From Haberlea rhodopensis (lineage: Eukaryota; Streptophyta; Magnoliopsida; Lamiales; Gesneriaceae), in assembly GCA_907163345.1 (NCBI GenBank), contig CAJQUN010000451.1, positions 1 through 64,000 of the forward strand: DNA of 64,000 nt. The letters run 5' to 3'. Positions within the stretch are counted from its first letter, which is position 1. Each line of letters starts with the position of its first letter. Below the pieces are notes generated by a model. That model was not told where the DNA came from. It worked only from the letters and a program-made list of their open reading frames with translations, and searched no databases. The translations under genes and the position numbers were made by a program. This document shows positions 54,481 through 64,000 of this stretch, piece after piece.

Positions 54481-55110
54481 TTTCACTCTCCTTATTGAAA
54501 GTTTCATCCACGAAACTCGAGTCAGTTCGGTCTTTAAAAGATAGGGGTACTCCTCTCGCATCATTTCTTCTGGTCCTCAAGTGGCTTCTCTTTCCATATG
54601 GTTTGACTATTGGACTTTGAAATATGGAATGATCTTTCATCTAGTACTTGGTCTTCTGAATCCATGATTCAAATGGGGATTACTTTGTATTTCAGATTCT
54701 CGTTCAAATTTCCTTGAACTACCAGGAGTTTTGCTTCGAGTACATGATTTGGGTAGGTAATGTACTTCGTAATTATGATACATGAAAGACATCATGAATC
54801 CTTGATAGGCTGGGTGGTAGTGCTATCTATAAGCTAACATTCATATCTTCTATAGAATTTCAACCCTTCATAACCTAGATTCATCTTTTCTATCTTGTCG
54901 TATCAAATAACACCTTGGTATTCGTATGAAGTAAGTCCAGTTCTTTTGACGGTCTTGTGCTAACTTGATCCACTTTCCGGATGATAGTAACTTTGTTTAC
55001 GACGGCTTGAATGAGTTTAGGTTCGTTGATGATCTTCTCCTCTAATCATCTCAGCATAGGCTGATGGGTATTTTCGTCAATAAATGACTTCAGTCAGTGG
55101 TATCATGATT
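54481..55110 (-). pseudogene. Gypsy-3 integrase C-terminus and chromodomain-like end
   Basis: Minus-strand fragments include IKDS.CLSC near 54800 (from an SRIHDVFHVS-type block). There is also an EDQKK...PIF stretch near 54540-54590 corresponding to the WE-E-MR..YP-LF end of chromovirus pol. Multiple stops show heavy decay. The chromodomain would have guided integration to heterochromatin. Confidence 0.65.
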
Positions 55111-56120
55111 CTACTAATATTCTGTAATCTCTAGGGTGCCTCTAAAATATTCTAAAATTATGTTTTTCTAAGAAGTACCAAAATAACTTGAAATTTTATT
55201 TCTCTAGGGAATCGTCAGTAGTTCTGATTCTCTAGTTTAAGCCCTTTGAATTTTAGTTTCAAGACCCACAATGATGGAATGGAATTGAAAAGACATCTCC
55301 ATCATAGTAAAAAGAATTGTTGAAATAAGTTACTAATCACATCATCGTGAACAAAAGTTTGGAAATCTAGACATAGCTCATCAAGTGATAGATATGGTTA
55401 TGACAACTAACTAAAACGATTTGGATAACATTAGTATGTTATCGATTTTGGTCATATAGATGAGGTAATGAATCTTTAATATAATTTAGCACAATATTTT
55501 CTCAAAAAGAAAATGAGACCTTTTAATTAGAGAGTTAAATCACTGAGCATGGATAACCGAATAGTCGATGTGAATGACATCAACGAGTAGTATGAAAAAA
55601 CTGATAAAGTCAAGTCAATGATAAGAACTAACAAAATGGATAATGATATTTTAAATTAGGATGAACAAAAGTTCTAATAAAGAACATTGGATTATCAAGA
55701 CAAAATAAGTGATAAAATATATTGGCAAATGAGTGAGAGTGGGAATCCAGTAAAGTCTAATCATATGATTGACTTAACATTACTTAGAAAAATAATCAAA
55801 ATTCTTCGAATAAACAACCTCAAAGAAATGTCAGAGACAAGATAGTTAAAGAAACGAATATTTTAGCATAACCGAGTTATACTTGGATTAGATGATTTTG
55901 ATAGTGACATATCATCTAATAAAATTATTAAAAAAAGGGAACTAATGATAAAATATATAATTGAATCGACATTGATAACTGACTTGACGAAACAAATGTT
56001 TAATCCAAAAAATATAATAGGGTAGAACGAATGGTTTAAACAAAAATGTGATGTAGACAAATTAGTCATCGAGAGAAATGAGGCTACCGAAAATCAAAAT
56101 TTGGGCATATTTTCAATTAA
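55111..56120. other. Unreadable interval within gypsy-3
   Basis: AT-rich; no RT or integrase motif can be recovered on either strand. It may be strongly decayed pol or a separate insertion. Confidence 0.45.
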
Positions 56121-56460
56121 TTAATTAAATTTTAGGATTTTAATTCTATCGATATTGATACAGTCTAGATATCTAAGCTTAATCATCTTCATGGCTTTCC
56201 AAGTTTGTGTCACAATCAATATGAATTCATTCATTGGCTTTGCCATGATATACGATTTCTTATTGATTTGGAGACCTCCTCTTAGTTCGATATTCTTGTT
56301 GTAGCAGTCAACTACCGTATGATGTTTATCTCCCCAAACCACTCCCAAAAATAGCATCGAACTCCATGTTCAGCATAATCAAATCAGCGTTGAACATTCA
56401 TTCGCTTATACTAACACTGAAGCTTCCATGTAGATCACACGTCTCTATAGTTATATTGAC
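56121..56460 (-). pseudogene. Gypsy-3 protease to RT linker remnant
   Basis: Minus strand: TCDLHGSFSVSISE, then a frame change, then NMEFDAI / LFLGVVWGDKHHTVVDCYNKNIELRG, and KPMNEFILIVTQTWKAMK. This corresponds to the gypsy FD-I-LGMDWL..H-AVVDC block that ends the protease, here with the GMDWL core altered. Confidence 0.75.
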
Positions 56461-56479
56461 AAATATTGTCACTTTAATA

Positions 56480-56989
56480 TAGAGATGTCAAACGGAGCGG
56501 AAGGCACGAGGCACGGCACGATGAGGAGCGGCACGGCACGGAACATGGGGTTGTGATGGGCCAAGGGATGACAAGCGGTGGGCTGGCACAGCACTATACG
56601 ACACTGTTTTCTCTTTTATTAAATCAGCGATCGAGCGCCAATTATGTGGCGATCGATCGCCTAGAGGCAGTAGGCTATACACGGGCTTGGCGATCGATCG
56701 CCACATAAATGGTGATAGATCGCCTAGAGGCAGTAGGCTATACACGGGCTTGGCAATCGATCGCCACATAAATGGCGATCGATCGCCAATGGCCAACGGA
56801 AAAAAAAAAAAGTGCCGTTGAACAGCTTTTTTAAAAAAAAAAAAACCTTTTTTGTTTTGTTGTTATATATATGCGTGTGTTGAGGAAACATTTTATCCTC
56901 TCAATCTCTAAGCTCTATATACTTGAAACGCTATAATCTCAATTTGTTCACAAGAAGAAAGAAGTTCATCTTACTTTGCCAATACAAGC
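56480..56989 (+). mobile_element. Left end of an Ac-like hAT element (hAT-4), interrupted
   Basis: TAGAGATGTCAAACGG at 56480 is a typical Ac-like hAT terminus, followed by GGCACG-rich subterminal repeats. Three GATCGATC pairs occupy 56629-56785, and a TATATATATG box lies near 56865. The leader-like sequence is cut at 56990 by the LARD LTR. The transposase and right end are outside the window, so the call rests on terminus and layout. Confidence 0.6.
56629..56790. repeat. 63-bp tandem repeat with paired GATCGATC palindromes in hAT-4
   Basis: Palindrome cores start at 56629/56651, 56692/56713 and 56755/56777, so pairs recur every 63 bp with 21-22 bp inside each pair. The spacer CTAGAGGCAGTAGGCTATAC is identical in the two full units. 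Some cores carry one change. Confidence 0.95.
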
Positions 56990-58660
56990 TGTGATGTCCG
57001 GGGATTAATGGTGTTAATCCCGGTGTGGTATCAATCCTTGATGGATTTTTAATTGTGGCAATTAGGAATTAATTGCGGTTTTGCGTCTCCCGAGGTTGTT
57101 AAATCTGGCATTTGGAACCGTTGGATCCAAAGGTTGTCATTGTATCCTCATTTGGTGGAAAACCTTTGAATTGGGTTTTTAGTGGGACTTGGAGTCCGGG
57201 GTGCCTTATGTTGGGGCCTGTATGGGGATTTGATGTTGGAGAGAGAGTTTGAAAACAGATGATTTTTAATGAATCATGATGTATTTGTGGAGGTATTGGT
57301 ATTTTGGGGCATTTTTGCTATATATACCAGTTGGACTCGGGATTCCGTCATTCGGAATCCATTCCTCTCCTCTCCTCTCCCTCACGCCACTCTCTCACCC
57401 CAAACCCTTCCCTTTCCCTTTGATGGGCAAAATCGTTGGAGGCTCGTCCTAGGAGCCGGATTTCTCGAAGATAAGTTGCATGTAATTCATCGGTCACGGG
57501 ACCAAGGCAAGCTTTGGACTTGAACTACGGAATCATAAGGTACGTATAACGTACGAGCATAGCCTTTGTTTTGTTAAATGCAATTATTGAGTGCATGACA
57601 CAATGTATTGCAATAAATGTATATGGAAATGCCTGATACATGGTTTTAGCAATAAACGGATATTAACGGATATTGAAATACATGGTTAATGGTATCTGCT
57701 ACAAATGGATGTACATGCATTGGGAATTGCATGGTACCGCTTTTGAGCGAGCAATGATTGGATGTGGTCGCCTTTGAGCGAACATCGGTTATGACGCCAC
57801 TGCTGTTGAGCATGCGTGAGACTGAAATACCGCTATTGTAGAGCGAGCAATGAAATAGAACTATGGAACCATAAAAGAGATGTATGGAATATTTGTGATC
57901 ATTGTATAATGATTTGATATTATTGTTATAATGTCGGTATGTGGCAGTGAATTCGTTAATCAATGTAATGATTAACTGGCAATTGGGAATTTGATGGTTT
58001 CAGTTATTTTGGGAACAGGGACAGTACAGGGGATCCCGGATGAGGATGATGCCATCCAGGGAGTATCTCTTATATTTCATAGCATTTACATTTTGTAAAT
58101 TATGAATTGTAATATTATGATTATTTGGATTGGTGGTATTGGTACTCACCCTGTGTGGGGGCTGTCTCTGTTGGGGCAGGTGGTACAGGTGTAACAGCAG
58201 CTTTGGAGTTGAGCTCAGGCTGTTGATTGAAGTACTTCCAGGATCGAGGTACCAAAGCTGATTGAATAAGTACACAGATCCAGTGTGGAGATCAAACTGT
58301 GCTTGGGAGGTGCTTCAGGGAATGAAGCATTCATAGGGTGCTCTCATGTGAGTACATTTTACGTGTATATGGGATGTATAAATGGGCAATAGTTTCCTCT
58401 CTTTCATTTATTGTCTGCATGCAATTATATGTGAAATTGCTAAATGAATTGAGAGCATGTTAGTGTATTATAAGGGTGCATACCATGTAAGTGAACTTGG
58501 TTGGGGGATTTGAATATTATGTGGATCAAGTGCAAGAAATTTTCTGAGTCATATGGCGTCCCACTTGTATATGGCTTTTCCCCTATGGTAATACGATTGT
58601 ATGCACTAATTGCATGGGTTAATACACTAATCACGAGTTAAGGGCACGGGGGTCCTTACA
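56990..58660 (+). repeat. LARD 5' LTR (1671 bp)
   Basis: TGTGATG...CTTACA ends. A TATATATA box lies at 57319-57326 and a CT-rich run near 57364-57400. Short CGCT..AGCG and TCGC..GCGA hairpins occur at 57738-57749, 57768-57781 and 57831-57845. It is about 98% identical to the visible part of the second LTR by eye. Confidence 0.93.
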
Positions 58661-58664
58661 TTAG

Positions 58665-58676
58665 TGGTATCAGAGC
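58665..58676 (+). other. LARD primer binding site (tRNA-Met)
   Basis: TGGTATCAGAGC lies four bases after the LTR end. Confidence 0.92.
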
Positions 58677-59479
58677 AGTGGTTAGCTCTTGGGGGCTGTT
58701 GAAGGCCTGGAACATGCTGATAGGGATGGGTAGCACATATTTAGGCATGATAGTAGTTAGTGTTGTGTGACACAACTATTTTGCTTATGTGCATTTGTGA
58801 TATGTGATCATAGTGAAACGATTATATGTCATGACATCTATAGAATCATAATGTAACCTGTTGATTATGATTGTGAGTTGTGACACAGGAACAACCAAAT
58901 GGAGCGTTTTGAAATGCATTGGGATACAGGAAGTACTTTGTACTCATAAACACGAAACGGTAACCTGCGTTTTATATACATCATGAATTATGCATTGTGG
59001 TTGCATGTGTACAATGGAGTGATGATTTTAATGCTCTGCCGCCAAATGTTAAGCGAGGGGTGGGAGTGCCGCATGTCGCATTTGAGCGAGGTGCATTAAA
59101 ATACACTCATGATGATGTATGTTGGAATATGGAATATGCTTTGTGTTGCAGGTATAGACGGAATACTTGGTGAATATCACATGAGTCATTGTTATGGATG
59201 AGTGATGATTTTAAATGCTTGCCGCTATTTATTGTTTTGTGCCGCTAAAATGTGAAGCGAGGGGTGGGAGCGCCGCATGTCACATTGAAGCGTGGTTATC
59301 ATATGAGGCGAGGAAAGAATATTTGCCGCTAAAATGTGAAACGAGGGGTGGGAGCGCCGCATGTCCATTTAAGCGAGGTTATTCTATGCCGCCTATATGT
59401 GAAGCGAGGGGTGGGAGTACCGTATGTTTTATTTAAGCGAGGGGCATTAAAATACACTACTGTAACAATGACTAGGGAC
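58677..59479 (+). repeat. LARD interior, part 1: GCCGC...AAGCGAGG units
   Basis: About 58850-58920 resembles the gypsy-2 LTR. The part 59030-59455 holds several units of the type GCCGCTAAAATGTGAAGCGAGG with GGTGGGAG..CGCCGCATGT between them, with CGCT/AGCG or TCGC/GCGA arms (59043-59059; 59076-59089). The same unit type occurs in the gypsy-2 LTR at 19160-19395. There is no coding domain; the short open frames simply translate the repeats. Confidence 0.8.
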
Positions 59480-60316
59480 CCGCTATTCTATTGGCGATGA
59501 TTCATTCCGCCAGATGTATTGATTGGCGATGGTTCTTGCCGCCAGGTATATTGATAGCGACGGTTCATTCCGCTATATTGATTGGCGATGGTTCATTCCG
59601 CCAGATGTATTGATTGGCGATGGTTCTTTCCGCCAGGTATATTGATAGCAACGGTTCATTCCGCTATATTGATTGGCGATGGTTCATTCCGCCAGATGTA
59701 TTGATTGGCGATGGTTCTTGCCGCCAGGTATATTGATAGCGACGGTTCATTCCGCTATATTGATTGGCGATGGTTCTTGCCGCCAGATATATTGATAGCG
59801 ATGTCTCATTCCGCTATTCTATTGGCGATGGTTCATGCCGCCGGGCATTCTATTGGCGATGATTCGTGCCACCGGATAGTACATAGCGACGGGTCATTCC
59901 GCTACACCTATGGCGATGGTTCATACCGCCGGATATCTATAGCGATGTTTTATGCCGCTGACTCTATGACGAGGGATCATGCCGCTGAATCTATAGCGAT
60001 GGTTATACCGCTATGTGCGTAGCGCTGGATTATGTCGCCTACGAGCGATGGGTGCTGCTTGTGTCCACTGGTGGACGATGGATACAGGTATTCCGCTATC
60101 TTGATAGCGATGAGGTATGGCATATTACTTTTGTTAGCATTATTGTGGATACTACGTGTTGTTATATACGTCATGTGTTTGACGATGAGATTATGGATGT
60201 CGTGTATTGACATGTACCGTCATATGTTTGACGATGTTAATTGGATGTCATATGTTGACATATGCCGTCACCGGATGACATGACATAGCGGGTGTTCTAT
60301 GTAGACGTGTAGCGTC
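59480..60316 (+). repeat. LARD interior, part 2: tandem hairpin array with covarying stems
   Basis: About 25 units of roughly 25-32 bp. Most read TGGCG-ATGGTTCATTC-CGCCA or ATAGCG-ACGGTTCATTC-CGCTAT, that is, 5-6 bp stems with 10-12 base loops. Examples: 59492-59512, 59524-59544, 59554-59576, 59765-59785, 59795-59817, 59993-60014. Later units are CGCTATC/GATAGCG (60094-60109), CGTCA/TGACG (60169-60184, 60218-60233), ATGTCA/TGACAT (60245-60261) and GTCCAC/GTGGAC (60063-60076). Arm sequences change together. A few units are broken (59646, 59867). Confidence 0.92.
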
Positions 60317-62640
60317 GTTTTGATGATTAATACATTTATGTTTATGTATTTGGTTGTATGGTTCGAGTGCCTTTGGTGAGCACATGGTAGTGTCTGGGTC
60401 ACTAGTTGACGAGACCACTATGCCGAGCAGGTTGCTCGAAGAATTATTGGGTGCACCGTACAGGGATTGTACCGCAGCACATATTTGGAGTATATATTGT
60501 TCGATTAATGATATCCTTGAGTATACTCGCTGGTTTGGCTTAGGCCAAGTGATTGGTGGTAAGAGTAGTCATTGAGGAAACTACTCGCTTGTTGTTGTGA
60601 TCTGCGGTAGGCGTGGTCACACCCACCCTGATGGTGTGGGATAAGTCCTAATGGATTAGGATTGCTTCGTTGTTGAGCAAGGACACAGGGATGTCCATTA
60701 TGCTTGGTGTTTTAGAGATATATGGGTGATGAACCACAACTCGAACGGTTTGTACGGTATGGTATACCGGAATAGGACGTGTGTCAAGTTGATAGGTTGA
60801 TATGAGCCTAAGGGACCAGAGAATTGTTAGCCAGGTGTTGTTTCAGTGTTATAGTTTGCTTGTGATAGCCATTATACTGCTCGTGGGATTCGAGTTCAGC
60901 GAATCGTATGATGATACGATGAGGACTTTTGGTAGACTCTTGTAGTCTCTTTGTGGCATGATAATTGAGGCAGGGAATACCTCATGGAGACGTTTATACG
61001 TCAAATGTTTTAAGAGACTTGTTTTGGGACAATTCAATTTTGTTGGAAATACCAACGTGAGCGTCGACAAGTCGTTGTTAGCTCTGGTTGAGCATCCTTG
61101 CATATGGTATGCGACGGAAATCACAATTGGAATTGTGTGGTATAGTTAGTGGGGTGACACTACTATATTGACTTTATCTCTTGGAGAGATTTGGATTGTA
61201 CTGTCATGGAGACATCTAGTATTGGTTGAAGGTTGATCGTGAATCAACCAGGGTAAGCCCTACTAGTGTTGGACTAGGTGATGGCTTCGTACTTCCAGTG
61301 AGACGTTCGAGGAGACGTCTCCGGAGGATGCTCGAGTTGTGTAGTACTATGACAATAGTACAGGGCATCGTTGGTTGAGTATACCTAGCGTATACGAATT
61401 TCGATTTGATAATAGTGGCTTCGATGCACTATTCTGAACCAGACGCATATTTTGGTTCCGAGATATATGTTGGTATGTATATATCCAGTTTTCCCGACGG
61501 TGGTTCGAGGTTGGAGGGTCATGGATTCATGACACTACCTTTGTGGGAAAGACGGTATTGCCGGTTGAATCTTTGGGGAGATTCGTTGCTTTGGTTGTAT
61601 GGTGTTGATGTTGAAATCATACCCTTTGGCTTTGGTCTGTCGACCACTATTCTCCGTGGAGTGAGAATAATCGAGGTTTGACAGTAGGTTTTGGGACTTT
61701 GGGTATGCTTAGAGATACCCGAGTCTATTGCTTTGAGTGTGCCTGTTGTGTTGGTGCTTAGACATGTATACCCGTGTGTGTATACGAATGCCAACTCTAT
61801 TTCGTTCCTTGTTGAACGTCGGGGTAGTGTGCTTGGTTTGATGAATCTCCGGTGGGGGATTGTGGCAATTTGAGATTGGTAATCTCGATGGCACGATGTA
61901 TTCTAAGGAATAATCGTGAGGTCCGTTTGACTTCCCCTGGGGAGGGATTGTCGTGTTTTGGAACCATGGTAGTTCTTGTTGGATAAGTCGATAGCCTTCC
62001 CATTTTAGGATTGTTGAATCCCAGGATAAATGAGGGATGGCCAGGACTCGGATTTGTTTAGTGTCAGATCGACACGTGTTTGGGAATGCAATTGTTTGTC
62101 TTGCATGTCCCCTGTGGAACTTGAGACCTTGTAGAGTCTCGATAGTGTGTTTTGGACCAAAATGGGACTTCTTGGAACACATGGTTGTAGTCATCTGTAG
62201 TGATGTGTTTTGGGTGGATTAATGACCGTGGTTTACCCGATCCGGGTTGCCAGGGGTACAACTACTCCTTTGGAGGAGATGAACGGGAAAGCGAAACCGG
62301 ATTTTCCGGGAGTATACTGATTGTATACTAGTAGTTCCCATCATAACGATGTGTGTTAAGCATCGTGGGTGAGTGGTGGAGATCATGGAGAGATATCTAT
62401 GTTAGAACCAATGGGGTTTTGATTGATTTGCAGTCATGATGGACTGACTTCCGGGACGATTCACATCGATGTATGTTGTTATCTTTCGGGTTTATATTGG
62501 TTTGACGTTTGCTTTATTGTAGAGCTTGGTGCGAGATTGGTGTTCTCGCAGTCGATGATTCGATTCTAATGTGGTCTAGAATCGGGGTTGTGGCTTTACT
62601 TTGTTTGTGTAGTCCTGGTGTTACGTAGAGTACGCCGGTG
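60317..62640 (+). other. LARD interior, part 3: non-repetitive, hairpin-rich, non-coding
   Basis: No gag, pol or other domain in any frame. Short perfect inverted repeats are frequent. Examples: CGAGCA/TGCTCG (60424-60438), TCCTAAT/ATTAGGA (60646-60661), ATCGTAT/ATACGAT (60903-60920), CACAATT/AATTGTG (61122-61137), GGTTGAT/ATCAACC (61231-61249), GTACTAT/ATAGTAC (61344-61361), AATAGTG/CACTATT (61411-61433), AGTATAC/GTATACT (62311-62329) and CGATTCTA/TAGAATCG (62561-62584). Open frames up to 161 codons exist but show no family features. Confidence 0.7.
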
Positions 62641-62651
62641 CAAATTTCGAG

Positions 62652-62678
62652 GATGAAATTTTATTAGTGGGGGATAAT
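62652..62678 (+). other. LARD polypurine tract
   Basis: GATGAAATTTTATTAGTGGGGGATAAT... ends at the second LTR. The G-run at 62669-62673 is the plus-strand primer core. The upstream TTTCGAGGATGAAATTTTA is the usual end of chromovirus pol, a relic of coding ancestry. Confidence 0.8.
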
Positions 62679-64000
62679 TGTGATGTCCGGGGATTAATGT
62701 TGTTAATCCTGGTGTGGTATTAATCCTTGATGGATTTTTAATTGTGGCAATTAGGAATTAATTACGGTTTTGCATCTCCCGAGGTTGTTAAATCGGGCAT
62801 TTGGAACCGTTGGATCCAAAGGTTGTCATTGTATCCTCATTTTGGTGGAAAACCTTTGAATTGGGTTTTTAGTGGGACTTGGAGTCCGGGGTGCCTTATG
62901 TTGGGGCCTGTATGGGGATTTGATGTTGGAGAGAGAGTTTTTGAAAACAGATGATTTTTAATGAATCATGATGTATTAGTGGAGGTATTGGTATTTTGGG
63001 GCATTTTTGCTATATATACCAGTTGGACTCGGGATTCCGTCATTCGGAATCCATTCCTCTCCTCTCCTCTCCCTCACGCCACTCTCTCACCCCAAACCCT
63101 TCCCTTTCCCTTTGATGGGCAAAATCGTTGGAGGCTCGTCCTAGGAGCCGGATTTCTCGAAGATAAGTTGCATATAATTCATCGGTCACGGGACCAAGGC
63201 AAGCTTTGGACTTGAACTACGGAATCATAAGGTACGTATAACGTACGAGCATAGCCCTTTGTTTTGTTAAATGCAATTATTGAGTGCATGACACAATGTA
63301 TTGCAATAAATGTATATGGAAATGCCTGATACATGGTTTTAGCAATAAACGGATATTAACGGATATTGAAATACATGGCTAATGGTAACTGCTACAAATG
63401 GATGTACATGCATTGGGAATTGCATGGTACCACTTTTGAGCGAGCAATGATTGGATGTGGTCGCCTTTGAGCGAACATCGGTTATGACGCCACTGCTGTT
63501 GAGCATGCGTGAGACTGAAATACCGCTATTGTAGAGCGAGCAATGAAATAGAACTATGGAACCATAAAAGAGATGTATGGAATATTTGTGATCATTGTAT
63601 AATGATTTGATATTATTGTTATAATGTCGGTATGTGGCAGTGAATTCGTTAATCAATGTAATGATTAACTGGCAATTGGGAATTTGATGGTTTCAGTTAT
63701 TTTGAGAACAGGGACAGTACAGGGGATCCCGGATGAGGATGATGGCATCCAGGGAGTATCTCTTATATTTCATAGCATTTACATTTTGTAAATTATGAAT
63801 TGTAATATTATGATTATTTGGATTGGTGGTATTGGTATGCTCACCCCATGTGGGGGCTGTCTCTGTTGGGGCAGGTGGTATAGGTGTAACAGCAGCTTTG
63901 GAGTTGAGCTCAGGCTGTTGATTGAATTACTTCCAGGATCGAGGTACCAGAGCTGATTGAATAAGTACACAGATCCAGTGTGGAGATCAAACTGTGCTTG
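62679..64000 (+). repeat. LARD 3' LTR, cut by the window edge
   Basis: It matches 56990-58315 with few differences, including a TATATATA box near 63010-63018. The remaining 350 bp or so and the flanking target duplication lie beyond base 64000. Confidence 0.93.

Larger units (their letters stand above)
52891..56460 (-). mobile_element. Degenerate chromovirus-like Ty3/gypsy element (gypsy-3)
   Basis: On the minus strand, from right to left: a gag-protease junction remnant (56121-56460), about 1 kb of unreadable sequence, an integrase C-terminus/chromodomain-like end (54500-55110), a polypurine tract and a 3' LTR (54480-52891). RT, RNase H and most of integrase are deleted or unrecognisable. 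Its left LTR end cuts the copia-2 RT, so gypsy-3 inserted into copia-2. Confidence 0.75.
56990..64000 (+). mobile_element. Large non-coding LTR element (LARD-like)
   Basis: LTRs begin at 56990 and 62679 with the same TGTGATGTCCGGGG. The first ends at CCTTACA (58660) and the second runs off the window. A TGGTATCAGAGC primer site follows the first. A GAAATTTTATTAGTGGGGG polypurine tract, preceded by the GAGGATGAAATT typical of the end of chromovirus pol, precedes the second. The 4.0-kb interior has no gag or pol and consists of hairpin-forming repeats. It must depend on another element's enzymes. Shared LTR start, primer-site surroundings and repeat units point to gypsy-2-type elements as helpers. 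Confidence 0.9.

Noticed and set aside
56488..56796. Minus-strand ORF with repeated GDRSPFMWRSIAKPVYSLLPL
   Set aside because: Translation of the 63-bp tandem unit in hAT-4.
59705..60022. 105-codon plus-strand ORF over the hairpin array
   Set aside because: It translates the tandem repeat; unit length changes move the frame and nothing suggests protein selection.
59220..60316. CRISPR-like regular repeat spacing
   Set aside because: Repeats vary, spacers are not unique sequences and the context is a plant LTR element.
61709..62194. 161-codon minus-strand ORF in the LARD interior
   Set aside because: No recognisable domain; the interior is hairpin-rich non-coding sequence and the composition matches its neighbours.

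Overview
This window looks like a repeat-dense nuclear segment from a flowering plant, probably a eudicot. Almost every recognisable coding stretch belongs to a transposable element or to an endogenous plant pararetrovirus. I found no convincing single-copy host gene, no rRNA or canonical tRNA gene, and no CRISPR array. Most element coding regions carry stops and frameshifts. The main intact reading frames are a 442-residue gag and an antisense ORF, both inside one short LTR element.

Layout. (1) 1-20435 is a nest. A complete Athila-type Ty3/gypsy element (2017-13748, exact 5-bp target duplication TTGAG) sits in the integrase of a minus-strand SIRE-like Ty1/copia element (1-17748, 3' end outside the window). 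That copia abuts the gag of a minus-strand Ty3/gypsy element (17749-20435), which itself abuts a MULE transposase. (2) 20436-24353 holds a MuDR-type transposase remnant (+) facing a plant-mobile-domain pseudogene (-), followed by three strong palindromes. (3) 25340-25859 is a miniature LTR retrotransposon (TRIM-like) with three LTRs and two internal domains. (4) About 26976-34500 is a decayed endogenous pararetrovirus (Caulimoviridae) with capsid before movement protein, then protease, RT/RNase H and a transactivator-like ORF. (5) 35022-44804 is a hAT element with an exact 8-bp target duplication; it hosts a truncated copia and a gag-only LTR element that has an antisense ORF with its own TATA box. 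(6) 44965-48405 is a second hAT-like element carrying a SINE candidate and a probable solo gypsy LTR. (7) 48974-52890 is a second SIRE-like copia (-), cut by a degenerate chromovirus-like gypsy (52891-about 56460, -). (8) 56480-56989 is the end of a third hAT. It is broken by a large LTR element without coding capacity (LARD, 56990-64000) whose interior is built largely of short hairpins.

The two most unusual signals are non-coding. First, the palindrome GATCGATC occurs in pairs always 21-22 bp apart, in three unrelated element families. Second, the LARD interior carries a tandem array whose hairpin stems change in a compensatory way (TGGCG/CGCCA versus TAGCG/CGCTA), continuing into a ladder of unrelated short perfect inverted repeats.

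Limits: all calls are from reading the sequence. No alignment, folding or database search was run. Boundaries are firm where terminal motifs and target duplications are quoted, and approximate elsewhere.
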